Assembly: GCA_947647735.1 (NCBI GenBank)
Contig: CANSLJ010000002.1
Span: 62,001-126,000, forward strand
Source of the DNA: an uncultured bacterium
GTDB taxonomy: Bacteria; Bacillota; Clostridia; Lachnospirales; Lachnospiraceae
DNA: 64,000 nt
Direction of reading: 5' to 3'
Shown piece by piece: positions 36,745 to 44,698 of the stretch. The notes beneath the pieces are model-generated. The model was not told the origin of the DNA. It saw only the letters and a list, made by a program, of their open reading frames with translations, and did no database searches. A program made the translations under genes and the position numbers. The first letter of the stretch is position 1, and the number at the start of each line of letters is the position of its first letter.

Positions 36745-39700
36745 TATTCCGGTATATTCTCCGCTCCCCGCAGGATCTTATTCCCCAGATACTGAAAACC
36801 GCCATCCTCCGCAAACCGCACCGTCAGCTCATGGACAATGACCGCATCGTCACAGATCACCGTATCGCACACCGCATGCACCGTCAGCGTGAGAGTCCCG
36901 TCCCCGTTCTCCCTGACATCCGTGACCTCCGGCAGAGAAGTCTCGAAAAAATTCAGCACATAGCTCCCTCCCCTCAGATATCCCCACTCATAGACCTGCT
37001 CTTTCTCATCAAACACCGCATACTCCCGTATCTGCTCCGCTGTCACCGGAAGATACTCCATGATCAGGCTCTCAAACTCCTCCGCCCCGATCCCCTCCCG
37101 GTAATCCTCCACCGGAAACTCTGCCTGCTCTTTCCGGTAATCTTCCATCTGAAACTCTACCTGACCTGTCCGCTCCTCCCGCCTCTTCATCCTGTACAGA
37201 TATTCGTACAGCCCGTTGTAATCCAACTCCTCCATATGTTCCGCATCCCAGTCCGAACAAAGAAGATTATTCCCGCTGTAGCCTGGTTCCCTCACACACT
37301 TCTCCGACAATTCCCGCAGCTCCTCTTCCATTGGCCTTACCCTGACCAGACAGCTCCCGTCCACGATCTCCGTCACTTCCGGATACTCAGGAACACATAC
37401 CCGGTAGGCAAACCACCCGTTCTCCGTGTAATCCCACTCCTCTATCTTCGCACGGGAAATGTAGGATAGCTTCGGCTTATCTCCCGCACCCCACACCGCA
37501 TTTGCCGTCAGCACATACATATCCTTTCCGTCAAAAACAAACCTGCTCCGCCCGATACCGCCGTCATAACGGATCCTGTAGATCGTCAGAGAGCCCCTTT
37601 TCCCCCTTTTACACGCCTTCAGAAAATACTCCGCCCGCCCATAATTTTCCATATCCGAATACAGGACCGCCGTTGTGACGGGCACGCCCCTCTCCTTCAG
37701 CCTTTCCTGCATCTGAAAGACCTGCTCATCAGAGAGGATCACATCGGACAGCTCCTCCCTCTCCACCTGCCCGTAAATATCGGAAACAAGTTCCATCATC
37801 CTGCCGCAGTCATCCTCCGCCGCCTTTCTCTCTTTAGCGCTGACCGGAAGATCATAGTCCCTCTTCGCTTTTATGACAGACGGGTAATTTTCCTCTCCAC
37901 CTTTTCGCCTGACATATATGTCATTTTCTTTCCTCATCCCCGCCGTCGGAATCTCCAGTTCCTTCTCCTCGATCACATTGGAAAGATACCGAAACCTCCC
38001 GTCCTTCGACGGCATGACCACAACCGTATTCTGAAAAGCACAGTCAGAACCATAATCCGCCCACACCCCGTCCACCGTCAAAGTTATCGTGCCATCCCTG
38101 TTTTCCGTATAACCCACAACCTCCCCAAAGGGCGGATACTGCCTGCCCAGGATCATCTCATAGGGATAAGCGTCACGCCTCTCATCATACCCGCAGCAGT
38201 CCCTGACCTGCTCCACCGAAACCGGAAAATATGCAGTCATGATCTCCTCGTATACATCCGCCGGGATCCACCCGTTTTCCGTTTTCAGGTTTTCCCCTGT
38301 ATCCATGCGATAGATATCCTCAAACATGCAGGGCATCAGAATATCCTCCACATTACTGCCATCCCAGTCTGTCACAAGCACGTTATAGTTTACATAGCTT
38401 AACCCGGCAATATACTTTTCCGTCAGCTCCCTGCACCTGTCAGAGAGCGGCTTTACCCGCCAGTACCGGCGCAGACAGGAATGAGGCATACTGTTCTCAT
38501 ACTGATAGATAAAATATCCCTTCTCCGTCAGTCTTATTTCTTTCAGATCATTTATGGAAGTATTTCTCACCTCGGGAACCCCTCCCTCCTTCCACCCAAT
38601 CTCGATATAATAAACCTGCAGCCTGTCCTTTCGATGCCGTATCGTCTTTACACCGATCAGCCCGTCCTGCTGTACCTCAAACACTGTAAATTCCGCATCC
38701 TGTTTTTCCTGATACGCCCTGTAAAACGCCTCGACCTTCTCCGGATTTTCCATATTGCAATGCTCTGTGACGCTGGTAAACCCCGCATTTCCGAGCGCGG
38801 AAACTGCCGCCCTGCACTGCTCCCATGTAAAGTTCTTAATGTTCGAGGCAAAGGAAGGCCCCTCCTCCAGCTCTATATCCCGATAGACCTCCGCCGCCTC
38901 CACCGCCGCTCTCAGAGCCGTCTCCTGCAGCTTTTCCCTTTCTCTCTCCGTGATCAGGTCCTTCTCTCTATATACCGCTTCCCATTCCTCCTCAGACAAC
39001 CTCTCCGTATGCCACCGCATACCAGGATCATCCTCCACCGAAAGCACCTGATTCGCCACATATCTGAAACCTCCGCCCTCCAGAACCCGTATCACTGTTT
39101 TATGCTGAAACGCCCTCGAAGTACCCTCCTTCGGATACACCGCATTGACGATAAGCGTGACCAGATCTCCCTCCTCCGTACAACTCACCACCTCCGGATA
39201 CGGTATGTCAAAATCCTCCACCTCATAAAACCCTCTGGGCCTGTACTCATAAGTTCCATACTCCGGAAAATATACAGTTTCCGACCGTAAAACCTCCGGA
39301 TCGACCTCAAAATATTTCAAAAGAACGCCCTCAAATATATCCTCCGGAATCTCATAAACCGCTCCGACATTCAGATCCTCGTCCGCCTCATAGGGAACCT
39401 GCTGCCCGCACACAACCGGATAAAGCCGGTCAAACGCATCATAAAAATCCAATTCTCCGAAATCTCCCTCACTCCAGTCAGAAAGAAATATATCATTCTT
39501 TCCGTAACCTACCGGCAGCATATATTTCCGATTTAATTCCCTGCATCTTTCATCCAGCGCCTGTACGCGCCACGCCGTATATTCCTCGGCTTCCCCCGAC
39601 ACAAGGACATACATCTCCTCCGAGAACCACTTTCCCGAAAACATCAGATAACCATCCTCCGTATACCGCCAGTGTTCCGCCGTATAATTGTCCTCACACA

Positions 39701-40274
39701 CTTTTTTCATCGCCCCGTTTTCATACACATAACGGCTCCTTACCACACTCACGCTCCCGCCCTCCGTCCGCAGTTCATACACTTTGAACCCTTCCAGCCC
39801 GGTTATCTCCACAACCGCCGTTTCCGCTGTTTCCCCCGCCTCCACCACCTCGCAAAAACGAAGGATCTGTTCCGCCTCCGTCATATCCACCTGATTTTCA
39901 CTGTCAACAGCAGTATATCCCTCCGCTCCGAAGCGGCATACGATCTCTCTCGCCGCCTCCAAATCATCTGCTTTGTTTTTATTCACAGCATTTTCATAAG
40001 CATCAAGATATATCTCCATCATCCTTTCTTCATCCACCTGCTCATCCTGCGAAGATTCCTGCATTCCACTTTTTGCATCCATCTGTCCATCCTGCGAGTA
40101 TTTCTGTCTTCCACTCCCCGCCTGTCTGTCCTGTGAACATCCCTGCATTCCACGCTCCGTCTCCTGCATCTCCGCCACAGATTCGCCTCCGCACCCTCCG
40201 ATAGCGCACAGTAAAACAACTCCCGCTATCATAAACACACCTTTTCTCACCAGAATCATTTTCTCCGACCACAT
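36558..40274 (-). CDS. Large lipoprotein with three tandem DUF6070-like units
   Basis: A 1238-residue predicted lipoprotein with signal peptide and lipobox IGGC (Cys28). A low-complexity Gln/Ser/Asp linker (about 35-80) has degenerate SQDxQ repeats. Three homologous units follow (about 82-411, 455-768, 823-1168); each has a Y/LTExGY/W segment, a (C)REL...SDW/TDW segment, a short acidic-hydrophobic helix and a closing GxF-Y-N strand (GGGFRYVANQVL, DGRFRYLSNVI, DGGFQYLGNKIL). This resembles DUF6070 lipoproteins in triplicate. The last ~60 residues lack acidic bias and run antisense to blaR1, probably an accidental extension. Start chosen at 40274 for AGAGG; a frame to 40325 exists. Function unknown. 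Confidence 0.75.
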   Translation of the reverse strand: MWSEKMILVRKGVFMIAGVVLLCAIGGCGGESVAEMQETERGMQGCSQDRQAGSGRQKYSQDGQMDAKSGMQESSQDEQVDEERMMEIYLDAYENAVNKNKADDLEAAREIVCRFGAEGYTAVDSENQVDMTEAEQILRFCEVVEAGETAETAVVEITGLEGFKVYELRTEGGSVSVVRSRYVYENGAMKKVCEDNYTAEHWRYTEDGYLMFSGKWFSEEMYVLVSGEAEEYTAWRVQALDERCRELNRKYMLPVGYGKNDIFLSDWSEGDFGELDFYDAFDRLYPVVCGQQVPYEADEDLNVGAVYEIPEDIFEGVLLKYFEVDPEVLRSETVYFPEYGTYEYRPRGFYEVEDFDIPYPEVVSCTEEGDLVTLIVNAVYPKEGTSRAFQHKTVIRVLEGGGFRYVANQVLSVEDDPGMRWHTERLSEEEWEAVYREKDLITEREREKLQETALRAAVEAAEVYRDIELEEGPSFASNIKNFTWEQCRAAVSALGNAGFTSVTEHCNMENPEKVEAFYRAYQEKQDAEFTVFEVQQDGLIGVKTIRHRKDRLQVYYIEIGWKEGGVPEVRNTSINDLKEIRLTEKGYFIYQYENSMPHSCLRRYWRVKPLSDRCRELTEKYIAGLSYVNYNVLVTDWDGSNVEDILMPCMFEDIYRMDTGENLKTENGWIPADVYEEIMTAYFPVSVEQVRDCCGYDERRDAYPYEMILGRQYPPFGEVVGYTENRDGTITLTVDGVWADYGSDCAFQNTVVVMPSKDGRFRYLSNVIEEKELEIPTAGMRKENDIYVRRKGGEENYPSVIKAKRDYDLPVSAKERKAAEDDCGRMMELVSDIYGQVEREELSDVILSDEQVFQMQERLKERGVPVTTAVLYSDMENYGRAEYFLKACKRGKRGSLTIYRIRYDGGIGRSRFVFDGKDMYVLTANAVWGAGDKPKLSYISRAKIEEWDYTENGWFAYRVCVPEYPEVTEIVDGSCLVRVRPMEEELRELSEKCVREPGYSGNNLLCSDWDAEHMEELDYNGLYEYLYRMKRREERTGQVEFQMEDYRKEQAEFPVEDYREGIGAEEFESLIMEYLPVTAEQIREYAVFDEKEQVYEWGYLRGGSYVLNFFETSLPEVTDVRENGDGTLTLTVHAVCDTVICDDAVIVHELTVRFAEDGGFQYLGNKILRGAENIPEYQYRIPSADSSDRAISEALLPFALSSPVIFTAKKQVSSFVSTNPINHPFLSLPFMLPVPVFP

Positions 40275-40354
40275 ACTTTTTCCTCTCTGCTGCCGCAATA
40301 TATTTATGGTTGATCTCCTGTACATCCAATACAGAACTATCTGTTTTTTTACTC

Positions 40355-40370
40355 TCCTACAATTGTAAGA
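40355..40370 (-). promoter_or_regulatory. Second BlaI-like operator before the lipoprotein gene
   Basis: TCCTACAATTGTAAGA on the plus strand, with core palindrome TACAATTGTA; 13 of 16 positions agree with the blaI operator. It is part of an imperfect repeat of the promoter segment (TTGACTTTAAATCTTACA on the minus strand). Confidence 0.6.
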
Positions 40371-40427
40371 TTTAAAGTCAAAAAATTTCCTGCCTTTCCA
40401 TTTCTGTCATACTACCCAGATTTTATA

Positions 40428-40456
40428 ATACTACATCTGTAAGATTTAAATGTCAA
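40428..40456 (-). promoter_or_regulatory. Promoter of the large lipoprotein gene with embedded BlaI-like operator
   Basis: Minus strand TTGACA, 17-bp spacer, TAGTAT. The dyad TACTACATCTGTAAGA (40429-40444, 14 of 16 positions as in the blaI operator) spans spacer and -10, so a bound repressor would block RNA polymerase. Confidence 0.7.
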
Positions 40457-40468
40457 GTATATAAGATC

Positions 40469-40504
40469 GTGTTGCGCTCACACCCTTACAGTGAAGCGCA
40501 ACAC
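40469..40504 (-). terminator. Hairpin after the MFS gene (possible terminator)
   Basis: Perfect 10-bp arms GTGTTGCGCT / AGCGCAACAC with a 16-nt loop, 15 nt past the MFS stop. No U-run follows, so termination strength is uncertain. Confidence 0.45.
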
Positions 40505-40519
40505 GCCTGTCAATCATAT

Positions 40520-41818
40520 TCAATCCATCTTCTGCCCTTCCGTATACCGATATCTCTGCAGGATCCTCCCGAAAAACAGACAGATCGCAGTCCCCATAAC
40601 GCCGAGGATAAACATCATCATCGCCGCCCCGGAGCCCTTTCCATCTCCGAAGCACATCCGCAGAAGGCCGCCCGCAGGCGCCCCTGCCATCACAGGCTCG
40701 CAGAACTCATCCACCAGATATCCGCCGAAAAAGAACCCCAGCGGGATCGTAAAAAACTGTAATGTGTTTCTGCAGGAATACACCCGCCCCTGCATCTCCA
40801 CAGGGATCGTCTCCCGCAGGATCACATCCAGATTCGCGCTCATCACCGGCACAAGCAGCCATCCGATCACCTGCGCCGCGCACCACAAAACCGGCTCCCC
40901 TGTAAAAGCCAGCAGGAAATTTTCCGTACTCAGCGAGATCAGCATCGTCACATAGATCACCCTGACGCGATCCCGCGGCGCAGGAAGCACTGACACAATA
41001 AGACTCCCCGCCAGCATCGCAATACCTGCACAGGACGTCACAGCTCCCAGCACTGCCTCCCCGCCGTTTTCCCTAGGCAGCACAAACGCTGGAAGCACGG
41101 CATCAAAAGCGGAAGCCACCAGATTCACGCCCGCCAGAAAAAGGATCAGAATGAGGATCAGCCGGTTCCTCCCCAGATAGCCAAGCCCTGTCCTTACCGT
41201 CCGCAAAAACGGCTCTTTTCCCGCCCTCTCCTTAGAGACAGCAGGAATCCTGATAAACAACAGCAATGTCACGAACGCCGCCCCGAAGGTGATCAGATCC
41301 GTATAGATCACCGCCTCCAGCCCCGCCAGCGCAAATAAAGCCGTGGCGAACACCGGATTTAAGATCGTCACCAGTGAATTGGAAAAAGACCGCATCCCGC
41401 TGGTCTTCTGGTAATGCTCCTTCGGCGTGATCAGCGTCATCGCCACATCCCCCGCCGGTTGCTGCACCGTATTCATCAGCCCGTTCACCGCATTCAGCAC
41501 ATACATGTGTACCGGCATCAGCCGCCCTGACTTTAATAGCACCAGCACGCCCACCGTACAGCACGCCGCAAACGTATCACAGACAAGCATCGTCTTTTTC
41601 TTGTCCCATCTGTCGCTCAACGCACCGGCAAAAATGCTCATCACCACATAGGGCGCATAGGAACAGATCGACAAAAGCGCCGTCTGCAGCGCGGAACCAG
41701 TCTTCTGATACAGCCATAGCGTCAACGCAAAATTTGTCATCGCACTGCCGAGCTGCGACAGCGACTGTGTACTCCAGAGAATCAAAAACGTCTTTAACTC
41801 TTTTATTGTATTTTTCAT
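40520..41818 (-). CDS. MFS efflux transporter
   Basis: A 432-residue major-facilitator protein with about 12 membrane helices. SLSQLGSAMTNFALTLWLYQKTG in helix 1 and AGALSDRWDKKKTM (motif A) after helix 2 place it in the MFS_3/Mef-type drug exporter group. The second half has RVYSCRNTLQFFTIPLGFFFGG. The likely role is drug or metabolite export. It is preceded by a 460-nt leader with a small ORF and a hairpin, as in inducible antibiotic-resistance genes. RBS AAAGGAG. Confidence 0.9.
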   Translation of the reverse strand: MKNTIKELKTFLILWSTQSLSQLGSAMTNFALTLWLYQKTGSALQTALLSICSYAPYVVMSIFAGALSDRWDKKKTMLVCDTFAACCTVGVLVLLKSGRLMPVHMYVLNAVNGLMNTVQQPAGDVAMTLITPKEHYQKTSGMRSFSNSLVTILNPVFATALFALAGLEAVIYTDLITFGAAFVTLLLFIRIPAVSKERAGKEPFLRTVRTGLGYLGRNRLILILILFLAGVNLVASAFDAVLPAFVLPRENGGEAVLGAVTSCAGIAMLAGSLIVSVLPAPRDRVRVIYVTMLISLSTENFLLAFTGEPVLWCAAQVIGWLLVPVMSANLDVILRETIPVEMQGRVYSCRNTLQFFTIPLGFFFGGYLVDEFCEPVMAGAPAGGLLRMCFGDGKGSGAAMMMFILGVMGTAICLFFGRILQRYRYTEGQKMD

Positions 41819-41908
41819 ATTATCACTTTGCTCCTTTGAAAATGAACTGTCCTTGTCTCAAATCAAGTCGCAAAGTCCGAGGACTACAGCCCAAAACGGC
41901 TATCTACC

Positions 41909-41940
41909 CTCCATGCATCGTCCTCAAACCCTGCATGGAG
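41909..41940 (-). promoter_or_regulatory. Leader hairpin overlapping the leader-peptide stop codon
   Basis: Perfect 9-bp arms CTCCATGCA / TGCATGGAG. The 14-nt loop holds the leader stop codon, so a ribosome stalled on the leader would melt the stem. Placed about 90 nt before the MFS start. Confidence 0.5.
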
Positions 41941-41971
41941 CTTCTGCAATTTCCAGTTCTATGATCATCAT
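41924..41971 (-). CDS. Candidate 15-residue leader peptide of the MFS gene
   Basis: Reads MMIIELEIAEAPCRV and stop, with GGGAGAAGGC immediately upstream as an RBS. It lies about 105 nt before the MFS start. Small peptides in this position regulate macrolide, lincosamide and phenicol resistance genes by ribosome stalling. The sequence itself does not match a leader I know. The rest of the 41819-42278 gap has no open gene. Confidence 0.4.
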   Translation of the reverse strand: MMIIELEIAEAPCRV

Positions 41972-42132
41972 GCCTTCTCCCTTCTTCCTTTATTTATTTC
42001 AACGCAGCGCAGGCATAAACTTTGCAAACAAACACAATCCCTCCGGTCCCGCATGAACTTCATGCGTTTCCAGCTGAGTTTCGTGAATATGGTTCCCGAT
42101 ACAGCCTTTGAACTTCCTTCTTTCAGCCAAAA

Positions 42133-42187
42133 ATTATGGCAAATTTAAAATCCGATTCCAAAAATCCGATTTCAAATTTGCCATAAT
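42133..42187 (-). promoter_or_regulatory. 14-bp perfect inverted repeat at the MFS transcription start
   Basis: ATTATGGCAAATTT (42133-42146) and AAATTTGCCATAAT (42174-42187), a perfect 14-bp match around a 27-nt loop that contains two copies of AAATCCGATT. On the minus strand TTTT follows, so it can act as an early terminator/attenuator or as an operator. Confidence 0.5.
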
Positions 42188-42214
42188 CCTATCATATAAC
42201 ATATGTTTTTTCAA
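42186..42214 (-). promoter_or_regulatory. Promoter of the MFS gene
   Basis: TTGAAA, 17-bp spacer, TAGGAT on the minus strand; the inverted repeat begins at the -10 edge. Confidence 0.5.
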
Positions 42215-42278
42215 TATTTATTCACCCTGCCCGCAAACAGCCCTGTTGAAACCTCCTTTCGTTGTACGTTCTTCCACT

Positions 42279-44660
42279 TTATACAAATCCTAAAACACTC
42301 CCTGCACTATGTACGATAAACGCAGCTGCCCAGGCGATCAAACACTGCACCACCACCGTTCCAACCGCCGCCTTTACGCCTCCCATTTCCCGTTTCACGG
42401 TCGCAACTGCCGCAACACATGGTGTATACAGCAATGTAAACACAAGAAATACAAATGCGGTAAAAGGCGTAAACAATGTTCCAAGCGATGATACATCCCC
42501 GCCCAAAAGAACCGTCAGCGTAGACACAACGCTTTCCTTTGCAGTAAATCCGGTGATCAATGCGGTGGAAACTCTCCAGTCTCCAAATCCCAACGGCGCA
42601 AACAGAGGAGCCGCCATCCCTCCCAGCAATGCCAACAGGCTTTCCTCCGCGGAAGCCGCCACATTCAGCCGTACATCAAAGGTCTGCAGAAACCATATGA
42701 TAAGGGACGCCACAAAAATGATCGTAAACGCTTTCTTCGCAAAGCCTTTCGCCTTCTCCACAATAAGCTGCCACACGCTTTTTACCGAAGGAAACCGATA
42801 ATTGGGCAGCTCCATCACAAAAGGCACCGGCTCCCCCTTATATTTTGTTCCCTTTAAGAACAACGCATATAAAATGCCGCAGGCAATCCCCATCGCATAC
42901 AATCCGATCATGATGAGCGCCTGATACCTTCTCGGAAAAAATGCACTGACCATCAGGGTATAGATCGGCAGCTTGGCAGTACAGCTCATAAAGGGAACCA
43001 GAAGGATCGTCATCTTATGATCCCGTTCACTGGAAAGCGTTCTGGCAGCCATGATCGCAGGAACGGAACATCCAAAGCCGATCAGCATGGGAACGATACT
43101 TCTCCCGGAAAGACCGATCTTGCGGAGCAGCCTGTCCATAACAAAGGCCACCCTTGCGATATATCCTGTGTCCTCCAAAATGGAAAGGAAGAAAAACATG
43201 GTCACGATCGTCGGCAATAAACTAAGTACACTCCCCACACCGCTGCAGATACCGTCAATCACAAGGGAATGCACCACCGGATTCACCTGTGCTTTTGCGA
43301 GCAGACCATCCAGCACCGCAACTACCGCGTCAATCCCCATTCCCATCAGATCAGATAGCGCTGCGCCGATAAAGCTGAATGTCATAACGAATACAAGCGC
43401 CATAATTCCAACAAAGCAGGGAATTGCCGTATATTTTCCCGTTAAAATGCGGTCTATCGCCATGCTGCGCTTATGTTCTCTGCTCTCATGGGGACGGACA
43501 ACGGTTTTTGCACACAGGGCTTCAATAAATGAAAACCTCATATTGGCAAGCGCTGCCTCCCTGTCAAGCCCTGTTTCTTTTTCCAGCACAGACACCAGAT
43601 GTTCAAACGTATCCATCTTTTCAGGAGAAATGGCAAGTTTCTCTTTCATCAGACGGTCATTCTCCACCAGCTTTGTGGCGGTAAAGCGGACAGGCAGGCC
43701 TTTCGCTTTTGCTTCCGGCTCTAAAATATGTACCGCCGCATGGATACACCGGTGCACCGCACCTACGGAATCATGTTCATCGTTACTTGCCGGACAGAAA
43801 TCCACCCTGCCGGGAGTTTCTCTGTGTTTCGCCACATGGATCGCATGGTCTATCAGTTCTTCAATCCCTTCATTTTTAGCTGCCGAAATCGGAACGACCG
43901 GAATACCAAGAATATCCTCCAGCTCATTCACCCGTACAGAACCGCCGTTTGCCCTGACTTCATCCATCATATTCAGCGCAAGCACCATTGGAATACCAAG
44001 CTCCATAAGCTGCATGGTAAGATACAGATTCCTTTCCATATTGGTTGCGTCAACAATATTGATGATCCCGTCCGGGTGTGTATCCATCAGAAAATCCCTT
44101 GTCACGATCTCCTCGCTGGAATAGGGGGAAAGGGAATAGATCCCCGGCAGATCGGTGACAACCGCTTCCGCATGTTTACGGATCGTACCATCCTTACGGT
44201 CAACCGTCACGCCGGGGAAATTCCCCACGTGCTGGTTTGCCCCCGTAAGCTGGTTAAATAAAGTCGTCTTCCCACAGTTCTGATTCCCCGCCAGCGCAAA
44301 AGTGATTTTTGCGCCTTCAGGGATCTTATTCGCCGCATCATGGGCGTGATAGCTTTTTGCCCTGCCCAGCTCACCGACTCCCGGATGTTCCACCGCTGAC
44401 ATTCTTTGCGCAGTATGAGCTTTTGGAGCCTTGCTATGAACCCTCTCCACCGTGATCTTTTGTGCCTCATTGAGCCGCAATGTCAATTCATATCCTCTTA
44501 ACTCAATCTGCACCGGATCGCCCATCGGCGCGATCTTTTGAAGTGTAACCTCTGTTTTTGGCGTAAGCCCCATATCCAGTAAATGATGCCGAAGCGCGCC
44601 CGTTCCTCCCACGGAACAGATAAAGGCGCTTTGTTTTGGTTTCAATTCATCCATTGTCAT
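42279..44660 (-). CDS. feoB: Ferrous iron transporter FeoB with fused FeoA domain
   Basis: A 793-residue fusion. Residues about 1-75 are a FeoA SH3-like domain (LLDMGLTPKTEVTLQKIAPMGDP), then a His-rich linker. The FeoB G-protein domain begins about 118, with G1 GNQNCGKTT (125-133), FPGVTVDRKDG, G3 DLPGIYSLSPYSSEE and G4-type LNMMDE; after it come the membrane gates (GCSVPAIMAART, PFMSCTAKLPIY). It imports Fe(II) across the inner membrane, driven or gated by GTP. It is 38 nt downstream of the P-type ATPase gene. After the stop, an AAAGGAGG without a start codon suggests a lost small gene. Confidence 0.95.
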   Translation of the reverse strand: MTMDELKPKQSAFICSVGGTGALRHHLLDMGLTPKTEVTLQKIAPMGDPVQIELRGYELTLRLNEAQKITVERVHSKAPKAHTAQRMSAVEHPGVGELGRAKSYHAHDAANKIPEGAKITFALAGNQNCGKTTLFNQLTGANQHVGNFPGVTVDRKDGTIRKHAEAVVTDLPGIYSLSPYSSEEIVTRDFLMDTHPDGIINIVDATNMERNLYLTMQLMELGIPMVLALNMMDEVRANGGSVRVNELEDILGIPVVPISAAKNEGIEELIDHAIHVAKHRETPGRVDFCPASNDEHDSVGAVHRCIHAAVHILEPEAKAKGLPVRFTATKLVENDRLMKEKLAISPEKMDTFEHLVSVLEKETGLDREAALANMRFSFIEALCAKTVVRPHESREHKRSMAIDRILTGKYTAIPCFVGIMALVFVMTFSFIGAALSDLMGMGIDAVVAVLDGLLAKAQVNPVVHSLVIDGICSGVGSVLSLLPTIVTMFFFLSILEDTGYIARVAFVMDRLLRKIGLSGRSIVPMLIGFGCSVPAIMAARTLSSERDHKMTILLVPFMSCTAKLPIYTLMVSAFFPRRYQALIMIGLYAMGIACGILYALFLKGTKYKGEPVPFVMELPNYRFPSVKSVWQLIVEKAKGFAKKAFTIIFVASLIIWFLQTFDVRLNVAASAEESLLALLGGMAAPLFAPLGFGDWRVSTALITGFTAKESVVSTLTVLLGGDVSSLGTLFTPFTAFVFLVFTLLYTPCVAAVATVKREMGGVKAAVGTVVVQCLIAWAAAFIVHSAGSVLGFV

Positions 44661-44698
44661 TTTAAATTCGCCTCAACTTTAACGTTTCAGAATATGTC

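Noticed and set aside
38481-39290. 269-codon plus-strand frame inside the large lipoprotein gene
   Set aside because: Antisense to well-supported repeat-unit coding; no RBS, low-complexity Leu/Arg/Ile-rich translation typical of a shadow frame.
41875-41885. AGTCCGAGGACT-type palindrome in the MFS leader
   Set aside because: Loop of two bases is too tight for an RNA hairpin, and the arms are short enough to occur by chance.
43051-44124. 357-codon plus-strand frame antisense to feoB
   Set aside because: Ser/Ile-rich shadow frame over conserved G-domain motifs of FeoB.
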